Both the position numbers and the translations under genes were made by a program. The notes under the pieces were generated by a model that did not search any database, had not been told where the DNA came from, and saw only the letters and a list, made by a program, of their open reading frames with translations. Of a stretch of 64,000 nt of DNA, positions 49,139-57,546 are shown one piece after another. Each line of letters opens with the position of its first letter. The first letter of the stretch is position 1. The stretch is taken from contig CAKVCZ010000001.1 of assembly GCA_934726055.1 (NCBI GenBank), positions 191,515-255,514 on the forward strand, read 5' to 3'. The stretch is from an uncultured Candidatus Melainabacteria bacterium. Its GTDB lineage: Bacteria > Cyanobacteriota > Vampirovibrionia > Gastranaerophilales > Gastranaerophilaceae.

Positions 49139-49534
49139 TTAACGTTTTGAGAATTGGAATCTTTTTCTTGCTCTTTTTTGACCGTATTTTTTACGTTCTT
49201 TTACACGTGGATCACGAGTTAATAAACCTTCAGCCTTTAATACTGATTTGTATTCTTCATTAACTTTTACAAGAGCTCTTGCAATACCATGTCTTATTGC
49301 ACCGGCTTGTGATACAACACCACCGCCAACTGCTTTTACTCTTACATCATATTTTTCTTGATTTTCTGTCAATACTAATGGTCTATATACCATCATTTCA
49401 ATAGCAGGTTTGTTTCCTATATGGTCTAATAATTTTCTACCGTTAACGAAAATTCTACCTTTTCCTTTTACTAACTTTACAACTGCAATAGAAGTCTTTC
49501 TACGTCCTGTTGCAATAAATTCTTTATCTGCCAT
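49139..49534 (-). CDS. rpsI: 30S ribosomal protein uS9
   Basis: 131 residues. The start has ATGRRKTSIAVVKLVKGKG, then VNGRKLLDHI and VRVKAVGGGVVSQAGAIRHGIARALV. The end LLTRDPRVKERKKYGQKRARK-type basic tail reaches KRFQFSKR, which places the tail near the ribosomal P site in the family. The start overlaps the rplM stop by one base (TAATG). Last gene of the operon. Confidence 0.98.
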   Translation of the reverse strand: MADKEFIATGRRKTSIAVVKLVKGKGRIFVNGRKLLDHIGNKPAIEMMVYRPLVLTENQEKYDVRVKAVGGGVVSQAGAIRHGIARALVKVNEEYKSVLKAEGLLTRDPRVKERKKYGQKRARKRFQFSKR

Positions 49535-49971
49535 TATTTAGCCTCCTTTTCTAATACAATAGGTTTTTGTGCAGCATGTGGATGTTCTGCACCTGCATAA
49601 ACTTTCAATTTGTTGAATTGTTCTGCTCCTAATGTATTGTGTTGAAGCATTCCTTTTACAGCCATTTCTATTACTTTTCTTGAATCTTTTTCCATTAATT
49701 CTTTGAAACTAGCTGATTTTAATCCGCCCGGATACATTGTGTGGTGATAATAAATTTTATCTGTTTCTTTATTACCTGTTACTTTTACTTTATCCGAATT
49801 GATTACTATTACAAAATCACCTGTATCTACATTCGGCGTATATTCCGGTTTGTTTTTACCTCTTAAAATGTTTGCTACTCTAACAGCCAAACGACCTAAA
49901 ATTTCGTCTGTTGCATCTATAACATACCATTTTCTTTCAACTTCAAGAGGTTTTGCTGAATAAGTTTTCAT
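49534..49971 (-). CDS. rplM: 50S ribosomal protein uL13
   Basis: 145 residues, the usual length. Typical motifs are KWYVIDATDEILGRLAVRVA, LRGKNKPEYTPNVDTGDFV, YYHHTMYPGGLKS and MAVKGMLQHNTLGAEQFNKLKVYAG with the final PHAAQKP. It binds 23S rRNA early in assembly. It pairs with rpsI by a one-base overlap and follows truA after 24 bases. Confidence 0.98.
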   Translation of the reverse strand: MKTYSAKPLEVERKWYVIDATDEILGRLAVRVANILRGKNKPEYTPNVDTGDFVIVINSDKVKVTGNKETDKIYYHHTMYPGGLKSASFKELMEKDSRKVIEMAVKGMLQHNTLGAEQFNKLKVYAGAEHPHAAQKPIVLEKEAK

Positions 49972-49995
49972 GCTTTTTTCTCCATTATGTGTTTT

Positions 49996-50772
49996 TTAAT
50001 ATTCTACTTTCAATAAGGTTAAACCTGTCGGCGTAACCGTTTCTCCCGCTTTTGTTCTGTCTTTCGCATTTAATACTTCCAACATGTGTTCAGGAGATTT
50101 ATTTGTCCGTTCTATTTCTAACAAAGTACCTATTATTATTCTTACCATGTTATACAAAAACCTGTTTGCAATTATATCAACCACAACCATATCTTCGTTC
50201 CTTACACAACTTGCTTGATACACCTCACAATCTGTATATGGATTAGAACTTCCGTTATTTCTGAAACTTGTGAAATCATGATAACCCTCTAAGTATTTTA
50301 AAGCATTATTCATTCTTTCTATATCCAATTCATGCCTTACTCTTAATAGTTCACCATCAAAAGCTTGTCTTTGACTGCGATTTAAGAATACATATCTGTA
50401 CTGCCTTGATTTTGCAGACTTTTGAGCATGAAATGTTTCAGGAACTTCAACTACGTCAGATATCGATATATCATTCGGTAACAACCCGTTTATTGATCTG
50501 ATAAACCTAGAAGCAACAATTTGTTCATCAAAATCAACATGAACTGTTTGTCCGACTGAATTAACACCTGCATCAGTTCTTCCGGAAAAGACCGTTTTTA
50601 TTGGTCTTGGATTATTCGGGGTTCTTTGAACCCTTTTCAATGTACATATAGCCTTCTCCAATTCACCTTGGATAGTCGGAATGGGTCTTTCTGTACCATC
50701 CTCTTCAAATTGAATTTGGCTGCCGGCATAATTTCTGCCCAGATATTGTACTAAAAACGAATATCTTGTCAT
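49996..50772 (-). CDS. truA: tRNA pseudouridine synthase TruA
   Basis: 258 residues. The catalytic Asp is in FSGRTDAGVNSVGQTVHVDF. Other family blocks are YLGRNYAGSQIQ, KSAKSRQYRYVF, YHDFTSFRN and ANRFLYNMVRIIIGTLLEI. It converts U38-U40 of many tRNA anticodon stems to pseudouridine. In the operon it lies between rplQ (3 bases upstream) and rplM, the usual order. Confidence 0.97.
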   Translation of the reverse strand: MTRYSFLVQYLGRNYAGSQIQFEEDGTERPIPTIQGELEKAICTLKRVQRTPNNPRPIKTVFSGRTDAGVNSVGQTVHVDFDEQIVASRFIRSINGLLPNDISISDVVEVPETFHAQKSAKSRQYRYVFLNRSQRQAFDGELLRVRHELDIERMNNALKYLEGYHDFTSFRNNGSSNPYTDCEVYQASCVRNEDMVVVDIIANRFLYNMVRIIIGTLLEIERTNKSPEHMLEVLNAKDRTKAGETVTPTGLTLLKVEY

Positions 50773-50775
50773 AAA

Positions 50776-51204
50776 TTATACTAATTGAATTAATGCCATT
50801 TCGCTTGCATCACCACGTCTTGGTGGTAAGTGGTAAATTCTTGTGTATCCACCGTTTCTATCAGTGTATTTTTTACCGATTACACAGAATAATTTTCTCA
50901 AAACAGTTTGTTTTGGAAGTTTTTTACCTTCTTCTACTGTTTCAAATACTTCACCTGTTGCTGTATCTATAAATTTACCAATTTCTTTATCATAGATAAA
51001 TTTAGCAGCTTGGCGACGAGATGTTAAATCACCTTTTTTAGCTAATGTAATCAATTCTTCTACATATGGTCTTAACGCTTTTGCACGAGCCAATGTTGTT
51101 TTGATTTCACCATGAGTAAATAACTCAGTTGCTAAAGCACGCAATAAGGCATCTCTCTGGTCTTTTGCCTTTCCAAGCGTATGTTTTTTTGTTAAGTGTC
51201 TCAT
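50776..51204 (-). CDS. rplQ: 50S ribosomal protein bL17
   Basis: 142 residues, somewhat longer than the common 115-130. The extra part is a middle insert around FIDTATGEVFETVEEGKKLPK. Family motifs are RHLTKKHTLGKAKDQRDALLRAL, ELFTHGEIKTTLARAKALRPYVE and the closing YTRIYHLPPRRGDASEMALIQLV. It lies directly behind rpoA, as in most bacteria. Confidence 0.97.
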   Translation of the reverse strand: MRHLTKKHTLGKAKDQRDALLRALATELFTHGEIKTTLARAKALRPYVEELITLAKKGDLTSRRQAAKFIYDKEIGKFIDTATGEVFETVEEGKKLPKQTVLRKLFCVIGKKYTDRNGGYTRIYHLPPRRGDASEMALIQLV

Positions 51205-51240
51205 TTTTTTATCCTTTATTCTCTATATTGTTTTTTGTTA

Positions 51241-52221
51241 TTATACCAATTCTTCTTCAGGCATTTCAGGGTTTGGAGCTAAGTCTAAACCAAAGTGATG
51301 CAATCTTTCGATAACTTCATCTGATGATTTTTTACCGAAGTTTTTGATATTTAATAAATCATTTTCTGATTTTTTCAATAATTCAGACATTGAATTGATA
51401 CTTGCTCTTTTCAAGCAATTGTATGCTCTTACTGACAATTCTAATTCTTCAATTGTAATTGAAGTAACTGGTTCTTCATCATCTGAACTGTCGTCCAACA
51501 GTTGGTTTGGTTGATTAACTACAACAGGTTGTCCTGAAATTGCAGCAATTTGCATAAAGTGATCAATTAATAATTGAGCTGATTGTGATAATGCTGTTGT
51601 AACATCCAATGAACCGTTTGACCAAATTTCTAATGTAACTTTATCAAAGTCAATTGAATCACCTACACGAGTTGGTTCTACATTGTATGCTACACGTTTA
51701 ATTGGCATAAATGTTGCATCAATTGGTAATACATCAATTGATTGACCTGATTTTGCATCTCTTGGAACGTCATGTGCTACATAACCTTTTCCTGTTTCTA
51801 CCATAATATCAGCGTGGAAACTACCACCATCTGCTATTGTACAAATTAACCAATCCGGATTTACAACTTTTACACCCGCAGGTAATTGAATATCACTTGC
51901 AAGTACAGGACCAGCATGATCAACGTCAATTCTTAAATTTTGTGGTTCTTTAGAATCTGTTTTAATTACTAAACCTTTTAAGTTTAGCATTACATCTATT
52001 ACATCTTCTACAACACCAGGAATAGCAGTATATTCGTGAGTAATACCTTCTATTCTAACAGCTGTAACTGCTGTACCTTCAAGACTTGATAACAATACTC
52101 TTCTTAAAGAATTTCCGATTGTGTTACCAAAACCTTTTGATAAAGGTTCGATAACAAATTTACCGTATTGTGAACCGTCTGAATCTGTTGTTGTATTTAC
52201 TGTTTTAATTTTTAATTCCAT
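51241..52221 (-). CDS. rpoA: RNA polymerase alpha subunit
   Basis: 326 residues. The N-terminal dimerisation domain has GKFVIEPLSKGFGNTIGNSLRRVLLSSLEGTAVT, GVVEDVIDVMLNLK and VLPIDATFMPIKRVAY. The linker (about 230-255) is acidic. The C-terminal domain, which touches UP-elements and activators, has LELSVRAYNCLKRASINSMSELL and LLNIKNFGKKSSDEVIERL. It assembles the RNA polymerase core. Standard place between rpsD and rplQ. Confidence 0.98.
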   Translation of the reverse strand: MELKIKTVNTTTDSDGSQYGKFVIEPLSKGFGNTIGNSLRRVLLSSLEGTAVTAVRIEGITHEYTAIPGVVEDVIDVMLNLKGLVIKTDSKEPQNLRIDVDHAGPVLASDIQLPAGVKVVNPDWLICTIADGGSFHADIMVETGKGYVAHDVPRDAKSGQSIDVLPIDATFMPIKRVAYNVEPTRVGDSIDFDKVTLEIWSNGSLDVTTALSQSAQLLIDHFMQIAAISGQPVVVNQPNQLLDDSSDDEEPVTSITIEELELSVRAYNCLKRASINSMSELLKKSENDLLNIKNFGKKSSDEVIERLHHFGLDLAPNPEMPEEELV

Positions 52222-52286
52222 TTTATTTTTTCTCCTAATTTTTGGATTATAAGTTAATACCTGTATTTCGTCAATTAGACTTACAA

Positions 52287-52889
52287 CTATTTAGAATAGT
52301 ACTCAATTACAAGTTGTTCTTTCAATTCAGAATCTAATTCTTCTCTTTGAGGAACTCTGTCAAATGTAATTTTCATAGCATCTTTATCTTTTGTAATCCA
52401 AGCTGATTCACAAGGTAGGTCAATCATTTCAATTACACTCTTAACAAATGATTGGCTTCTTTCTCTTATTGTGATTACATCACCAGCTTTTAATAAATAA
52501 GATGGAATATCTACTTTCTTACCGTTAACTAAAATATGACCATGGTTAACGATTTGTCTTGATTGTTTTCTTGTAATACCAAAACCTGCTCTGAATAATA
52601 CGTTGTCAAGTCTTGATTCTAATAATTGTAAAAGAATTGTACCTGTAACGCCTTTTCTTCTTGCAGCTTCATTGTAGTATCTTGCGAATTGTTTTTCTGA
52701 TACTAAATATGTTAATCTGATTTTTTGTTTTTCATTTAAGTGTAATGCATATTCAGAAAGTTTTTTTCTAACAGCACCGTGTTGACCTGATGCAGTTTGT
52801 CTCATTGATGAAGTTAACTTTCTGTTTGATAAGTCTTTTACTCCGTAGTTGCGGAATAATTTATTTCTTGCACCTGTGTATTTTGACAT
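52287..52889 (-). CDS. rpsD: 30S ribosomal protein uS4
   Basis: 200 residues. The S4 RNA-binding domain is clear (LESRLDNVLFRAGFGITRKQSRQIVNHGHILVNGKKVDIPSYL), with KYTGARNKLFRNYGVKDL at the start and the closing LVIEYYSK. The N-terminal four-cysteine zinc knuckle found in some S4 proteins is absent. It nucleates 30S assembly and in many bacteria represses its own operon. Confidence 0.98.
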   Translation of the reverse strand: MSKYTGARNKLFRNYGVKDLSNRKLTSSMRQTASGQHGAVRKKLSEYALHLNEKQKIRLTYLVSEKQFARYYNEAARRKGVTGTILLQLLESRLDNVLFRAGFGITRKQSRQIVNHGHILVNGKKVDIPSYLLKAGDVITIRERSQSFVKSVIEMIDLPCESAWITKDKDAMKITFDRVPQREELDSELKEQLVIEYYSK

Positions 52890-52952
52890 TTTTTATTTTC
52901 CTTTTTCTATATTTTTACTAAATTTGATTTTTGTATATATTTATAATTAAAA

Positions 52953-53339
52953 CTATACACGACGTTTTTTAGGAGGTCTGCAACCGTTGTGAGGAATTGG
53001 AGTTACATCTTTAATTAATGTAATTTCTAAACCTGCAGCTTGAATAGCTCTAATTGCAGTTTCACGTCCTGAACCAGGTCCTTTAATATATACTTCTACT
53101 TTTTTCATACCTTGGTCAATTGATTTCTTTGCAACTAATTCTGCTGCAGATTGTGCTGCAAACGGAGTTCCTTTTCTAGCACCTTTAAAACCTGAAGCTC
53201 CTGCTGTTGCCCAAGCAATCGCATTGCCTTGAGTATCTGTTGAAGTTACGATTGTATTATTGAATGTTGATTGAATATGAACAACACCTTGTAATACGTT
53301 CTTTTTTTCTTTTTTCTTTGTTGTTTTTGGTCTTGCCAT
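52953..53339 (-). CDS. rpsK: 30S ribosomal protein uS11
   Basis: 128 residues. Motifs are GVVHIQSTFNNTIVTSTDTQGN, WATAGASGFKGARKGTPFAAQSAAE and the closing KDVTPIPHNGCRPPKKRRV. It sits on the 30S platform near the mRNA exit. It lies between rpsM and rpsD. Confidence 0.98.
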   Translation of the reverse strand: MARPKTTKKKEKKNVLQGVVHIQSTFNNTIVTSTDTQGNAIAWATAGASGFKGARKGTPFAAQSAAELVAKKSIDQGMKKVEVYIKGPGSGRETAIRAIQAAGLEITLIKDVTPIPHNGCRPPKKRRV

Positions 53340-53408
53340 TTTTTTATTCCTTATCTAATTTCTTTTTGTTTTTTATAATTTACTTGTTCACTATCTTATT
53401 CTAATAAA

Positions 53409-53780
53409 CTATGCTGTTTTCTTCTTAGTGATAGCTAAACCTTTTTTACCTTTACGAGTTCTTGCATTTGTTTTTGTTCTTTGTCCTCTGCAAGGTAATG
53501 AACGTTTATGACGCATTCCTCTGTATGAGTTAATTTCTTGTAAACGTTTGATATGCATTGATACTGAACGTCTTAAGTCCCCTTCAATTTCGTAGTGGCT
53601 TAATTCTTCTCTTAATAATTTAATATCAGCATCTGTCAAATCATCTGTTCTTAAATCTTCAGATATACCTGTTTTTTCTAAAATTGCTTTGCTTCTAGCA
53701 GGTCCGATACCGTAGATATAAGTCAATGCTATAATCATTCTTTTGTTACGAGGTAAATCTACCCCTGATAATCTTGCCAT
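53409..53780 (-). CDS. rpsM: 30S ribosomal protein uS13
   Basis: 123 residues. Motifs are RLSGVDLPRNKRMIIALTYIYGIGPARSKAIL, then GDLRRSVSMHIKRLQEINSYRGMRHKRSLPCRGQRTKTNARTRKG with a basic tail. It contacts the tRNA P site and S19. The gap to rpmJ (53781-53910) contains a small dyad at 53873-53887 (ATCTAA, 3 bases, TTAGAT) that may be part of a leader RNA. Confidence 0.98.
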   Translation of the reverse strand: MARLSGVDLPRNKRMIIALTYIYGIGPARSKAILEKTGISEDLRTDDLTDADIKLLREELSHYEIEGDLRRSVSMHIKRLQEINSYRGMRHKRSLPCRGQRTKTNARTRKGKKGLAITKKKTA

Positions 53781-53910
53781 TTTTTTTCCCTTTATTTAAT
53801 GTGTTTTACTTTTCTCTTAATTTTGTGTTAAACCTTTTACCGTTAGGATTTGTTCGTTACCTCACTTCACCCTATCTAAGATTTAGATTATTGCTTAACT
53901 TACGCAAAAT

Positions 53911-54024
53911 CTAACCTTGTCTTTGTTTGTGTTTTGGATTTTCACAAATAATTGCAATTCTGCCTTTTCTTTTAATGCATTTGCATTTATCACAAATTTT
54001 CTTTACTGAACTTCTAACTTTCAT
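53911..54024 (-). CDS. rpmJ: 50S ribosomal protein bL36
   Basis: A 37-residue gene found by reading the sequence between infA and rpsM. It begins MKVRSSVKKICDKCKC and ends with GRIAIICENPKHKQRQG. The zinc ligands are C11, C14, C27 and H32, the canonical bL36 set, with one extra Cys16. The ATG is plus-strand CAT at 54022-54024 and the stop is plus-strand CTA at 53911-53913. Normal position in the alpha operon. Confidence 0.97.
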   Translation of the reverse strand: MKVRSSVKKICDKCKCIKRKGRIAIICENPKHKQRQG

Positions 54025-54049
54025 TGTTCTACCTTTCTATATTTATTTT

Positions 54050-54265
54050 CTATTTTAATCTGAATGTAATTCTGCCTCTTGTTAAATCGTAAGGTGTCAT
54101 TTCAACTTTTACTTTATCACCTGGTAAAATTCTAATAAAGTTTTTTCTAATTTTACCGGATATATGTGCCAAAATCTCATGCCCATTTTCCAATTCAACT
54201 CTGAACATGGCATTTGGCATTGATTCTAGTATTGTTCCTTCTAATTCAATTACGTCTTTTGACAT
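54050..54265 (-). CDS. infA: Translation initiation factor IF-1
   Basis: 71 residues, full length. The OB fold shows KDVIELEGTILESMPNAMFRVELENGHEILAHISGKIRKNFIRILPGDKVKVEMTPYDLTRGRITFRL-type motifs in order, all characteristic of IF-1. It blocks the A site during initiation with IF-2 and IF-3. First gene of the operon, with its own promoter upstream (54298-54325). Confidence 0.98.
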   Translation of the reverse strand: MSKDVIELEGTILESMPNAMFRVELENGHEILAHISGKIRKNFIRILPGDKVKVEMTPYDLTRGRITFRLK

Positions 54266-54297
54266 AGTTTTCCTTTATTTTTACTGTATGTTCTTAT

Positions 54298-54325
54298 ATC
54301 ATATTTGCTAAAAATTTCTTTGCAA
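54298..54325 (-). promoter_or_regulatory. Promoter of the infA-rpsI operon
   Basis: On the minus strand: TTGCAA (54325-54320), 16 bases, TATGAT (54303-54298), about 32 bases before the infA ATG. Confidence 0.65.
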
Positions 54326-54518
54326 GCACTTTTAATAAGGTTTTTAAACCATTTTTAAAAACTTAAAACTGATTGTTTATATAAAAACACGATTCTTTTA
54401 GCTTTTTCAAGAACATGCTAAAATGTATTTATATTTACGCTTTAGCATAAAATGTAAAATTTTGTAAACTTTTTTAATGTGTAATAATTTAATTAAACAA
54501 TTGGTATTTAGGATTTCC

Positions 54519-55715
54519 TTACGCCCCTATTTTTAAATTGTAATCTCTTAATTCTTTTATTCTTTCTTTCAAAAGATCATCCAACTGAATAAAATCTTCT
54601 TTTATTGCATTAACTTTACCTGACGGATAATACCTGAAAAGTGTTGGTTTCAACTCATTTAAAAAACGAAATTTTGCATTTTGCAAATTTTTATAAAATC
54701 TTTCATCTATGTAATTTTTGCAATCACATATATCCATATAAATTTGACCTAAACAACTTTTTGCGGTAACTACATCCTTTTTTTCCAAGGCTTTTACAAC
54801 ATCAGAAACACCTTTTTCCATAACTTTATAATGCTTTATAAGTTTTTCTTTTTTTGATGGCAAAAAATTTTTAAATTTTTGGATAGTTTGATTATAGCCA
54901 ATATCTATCAATTCGTTTCTCTTTTCTATTGGCATGTTAAAATCAACAATTATAACATCTCCGGTATTTATCGTAACATAATCATACTTATCGCATTCAT
55001 CGTACATATTAACAACAGATTTTGTTGCAATAGATGTTACGCAACTATAAACCGTATTCAGATAATCTATTGGAGATTTACTGTTTTTATCGTATGAACC
55101 TTCCAAACGAAATTCTAAAATTCTTTCACTTACATCAGAAAGATTTTTCGATAATTTCCACAAAGGCCAACTTTTTTGTAAATCACCATCAACCAATTCC
55201 ATACCTTCATATTCAACCGAAGTCATCAACCCCGGCATACTTGATGAAATTCTTATTGCTGTCGCAACTTCAAAATCAGGAGTTGATTTTTTCGAAAATT
55301 CTTTGCAGGTAAAATTAGTCAAATCCGTTGTTATTATAATTAACTCTTTATCTAAATCTTTAAATTTTACACTTGGATTTTTTGACTTTTGATAATTTTC
55401 ACCATAATATTTCTTTTCAATAATTTCTCTCAACCAGTCTAAGAAAACTTCACCTTTTGATAGAGCAAATGTTTTTCCAAAACCAAAATGAATATCTCTA
55501 AATAAATCAAAATTCACTTTTAAAAAAACTTCTTGCATTTCTTGAGAATTATAGCCAAGGGCATACATTCCGGCAATAATTGCACCGACAGAAGAACCTG
55601 CAATTGTTTCAGAGTATATTCCTAAATCTTCTAGTGCCTTAACCGCACCAATATAAGACATCCCTCTTATTGCACCGCCGCCAAATATACATGTATATTT
55701 ATATATGTTTTCCAC
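54519..55715 (-). CDS. Patatin-like phospholipase
   Basis: 398 residues. The oxyanion motif FGGGAIRGMSYIGAVKAL is near residue 10, the nucleophile serine is in GSSVGAII near residue 42, and the catalytic Asp is in VDGDLQK. These are the three marks of the patatin Ser-Asp dyad. A second half (about 260-398) is helical, with several Lys-rich stretches. There is no signal peptide, so it probably acts inside the cell on lipids, or is exported by another route. It lies 15 bases behind the multi-pass membrane protein. Confidence 0.88.
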   Translation of the reverse strand: MENIYKYTCIFGGGAIRGMSYIGAVKALEDLGIYSETIAGSSVGAIIAGMYALGYNSQEMQEVFLKVNFDLFRDIHFGFGKTFALSKGEVFLDWLREIIEKKYYGENYQKSKNPSVKFKDLDKELIIITTDLTNFTCKEFSKKSTPDFEVATAIRISSSMPGLMTSVEYEGMELVDGDLQKSWPLWKLSKNLSDVSERILEFRLEGSYDKNSKSPIDYLNTVYSCVTSIATKSVVNMYDECDKYDYVTINTGDVIIVDFNMPIEKRNELIDIGYNQTIQKFKNFLPSKKEKLIKHYKVMEKGVSDVVKALEKKDVVTAKSCLGQIYMDICDCKNYIDERFYKNLQNAKFRFLNELKPTLFRYYPSGKVNAIKEDFIQLDDLLKERIKELRDYNLKIGA

Positions 55716-55730
55716 AATTATTCACCCTTT

Positions 55731-57290
55731 TTAGTTTTTTACCTGTCCTATTACTTTGTTACCATAAAAATTAATGTCGGTATTAAAAATTGTTTTTTGG
55801 TAAAATTCTAATTTATTATTTGGATCTACCAGACTATTTTTGTTAATTTTGCCTTTTTTAACAAATACTCCAAAATTTGTTCCTTCAAAAACCAATGTCC
55901 AATCTTCTAAATTTTTTATTAAATTATATGTACCATAATATTTTTCAAGAAGAATTATGTCTATTGGATATTTTTCCAATATTTTTAACGGATCATTTTT
56001 TAATGTATAAAAATCTCTTAATTCTGCAAGTATATAATCATCATAAACTTCTTCGTAGCGACCATCCATGTACACTTTATTATGAGGATAAAGCTTATAT
56101 GAAACAAAACTTCCGAATCCAAAATTTGTTAATATATTTCCTGTTATATGATTCTTTTTGATAAATTCAACCTCTAAAAGCGGATATCTCTTAAAATCTA
56201 CCATCGTTTCAAAATTTTTAAAACATATCATAATTAAGGAATAAAACACTAAAAATATTGTTAAAAAAGGCATTCCCCATTTTGGAAACCTTATATTTTT
56301 GAATAAATTGCACACATCATTGTAACAATATACAACGGCACATAAAATAAAAAATGGCATCATTTTTGCATGAATAACTGCAATATATAATGTTACGCTC
56401 AAGATTATAAATTTTGTTTTATCTAAGTTTTTGTAATTAAAACCTGTTTTTATCAACTTCATTAATTCAACTGATAAAATGAACGCCGTCATAATCTTAA
56501 AAGATTTAAAGAACTTCCAATTAATCTTATTAAAAATTGGCCACCATTCAGATATGTCAGGTCTTGGCATTGTTGTTGCATGCATTAAAAACTTAACATA
56601 ATCAATTCCATAAGGATTTACAAACAACATTAAAGGACATATACATGTCAAAATTAAATAATGTTTAAATGGATTTTTTTCTAAAATTTGACCAAATGTA
56701 TATATAGCCAAAAGACCAAGTCCGGAAACGACACCACCATGTAAATTTGTCCAAATCAAAAATATTACAGGCAATATATATAACCATTTATAATTTTTAG
56801 ATGTTCTTACATATTCCAAAAGAAACAGTTCAAATATAAAAAACATAAACGTAAACGAATGACATCTTACAACAGCTGAATACGTTACCATAAATGCATC
56901 AAGAACCATAAAATATATCAGTATATTTCTATAATTATACTCTTTTAAACATCTTACTTTTACGGCTTTTATTAAGAAAAACATCGTAAAAAAGACTAAA
57001 ACTACCTGTAATAATAATAATCCTATATGACCAAAATTGTGTTGGAGCAGATAAAAAATCGTACCCGAACCCCATTCATGGTCATACCAATTATGAGTTG
57101 GAGTGAAAGATAAAAAATCATATTTTGCTACATGTCCTGTTTGAACAACATACATGCCGGCTATTAATCTTGCCCACAAATCATAATCATAATTATTTGT
57201 TCTTAAAACTGATGCTATACACAATAGCAATAATAATACATAAAAACCGAATACTTTTAATTTTTCAAAATCTAAATTTAATCTTTTCAT
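55731..57290 (-). CDS. Multi-pass membrane protein, possibly a GT-C-type glycosyltransferase
   Basis: 519 residues with about ten membrane helices. An early luminal loop holds NNYDYDLWARLIAGMYV and TPTHNWYDHEWGSG, where acidic residues after the first helix are typical of lipid-linked sugar transferases (GT-C). The soluble C-terminal part (from about residue 390) has ILTNFGFGSFVSYKLYPHNKVYMDGRYEEVYD and DIILLEKYYG. The reaction is not known. The alternative is an O-antigen ligase-like or unrelated membrane enzyme. It shares a strand and short gaps with patatin and yidD. Confidence 0.65.
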   Translation of the reverse strand: MKRLNLDFEKLKVFGFYVLLLLLCIASVLRTNNYDYDLWARLIAGMYVVQTGHVAKYDFLSFTPTHNWYDHEWGSGTIFYLLQHNFGHIGLLLLQVVLVFFTMFFLIKAVKVRCLKEYNYRNILIYFMVLDAFMVTYSAVVRCHSFTFMFFIFELFLLEYVRTSKNYKWLYILPVIFLIWTNLHGGVVSGLGLLAIYTFGQILEKNPFKHYLILTCICPLMLFVNPYGIDYVKFLMHATTMPRPDISEWWPIFNKINWKFFKSFKIMTAFILSVELMKLIKTGFNYKNLDKTKFIILSVTLYIAVIHAKMMPFFILCAVVYCYNDVCNLFKNIRFPKWGMPFLTIFLVFYSLIMICFKNFETMVDFKRYPLLEVEFIKKNHITGNILTNFGFGSFVSYKLYPHNKVYMDGRYEEVYDDYILAELRDFYTLKNDPLKILEKYPIDIILLEKYYGTYNLIKNLEDWTLVFEGTNFGVFVKKGKINKNSLVDPNNKLEFYQKTIFNTDINFYGNKVIGQVKN

Positions 57291-57316
57291 AATGTAATAG
57301 ATTATATCATAAACAT

Positions 57317-57526
57317 TTATTCTAAAGGATCATATCCACCCGGATGAAACGGATGACATTTTGAAATTCTTTTTAAACCAAGCCAAAGACCTTTCAAAAC
57401 ACCATATTTCTCAATGGCTTGACGAGTATATTCAGAACACGTTGGGGTAAATCTGCAAACAGGTGGAGTAAATTTTGAAAAATATTGATATATTTTAATT
57501 AATTTCAACAATAACGTTTTAATCAT
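57317..57526 (-). CDS. yidD: YidD, membrane protein insertion efficiency factor
   Basis: 69 residues. Family pattern: YQYFSKFTPPVCRFTPTCSEYTRQAIEKYG, then GLWLGLKRISKCHPFHPGGYDPL. The three conserved Cys and the closing HPGGxDP are intact. It aids YidC-type insertion. It usually neighbours rpmH-rnpA-yidC. Here it lies 20 bases behind flhA and before the membrane protein gene. Confidence 0.95.
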   Translation of the reverse strand: MIKTLLLKLIKIYQYFSKFTPPVCRFTPTCSEYTRQAIEKYGVLKGLWLGLKRISKCHPFHPGGYDPLE

Positions 57527-57546
57527 TTATCAAACCTTATATAAAA

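Noticed and set aside
53873..53887. Small dyad before rpsM as a ribosomal-protein autoregulatory site
   Set aside because: Only six base pairs, too little to support the claim. Mentioned under rpsM only.
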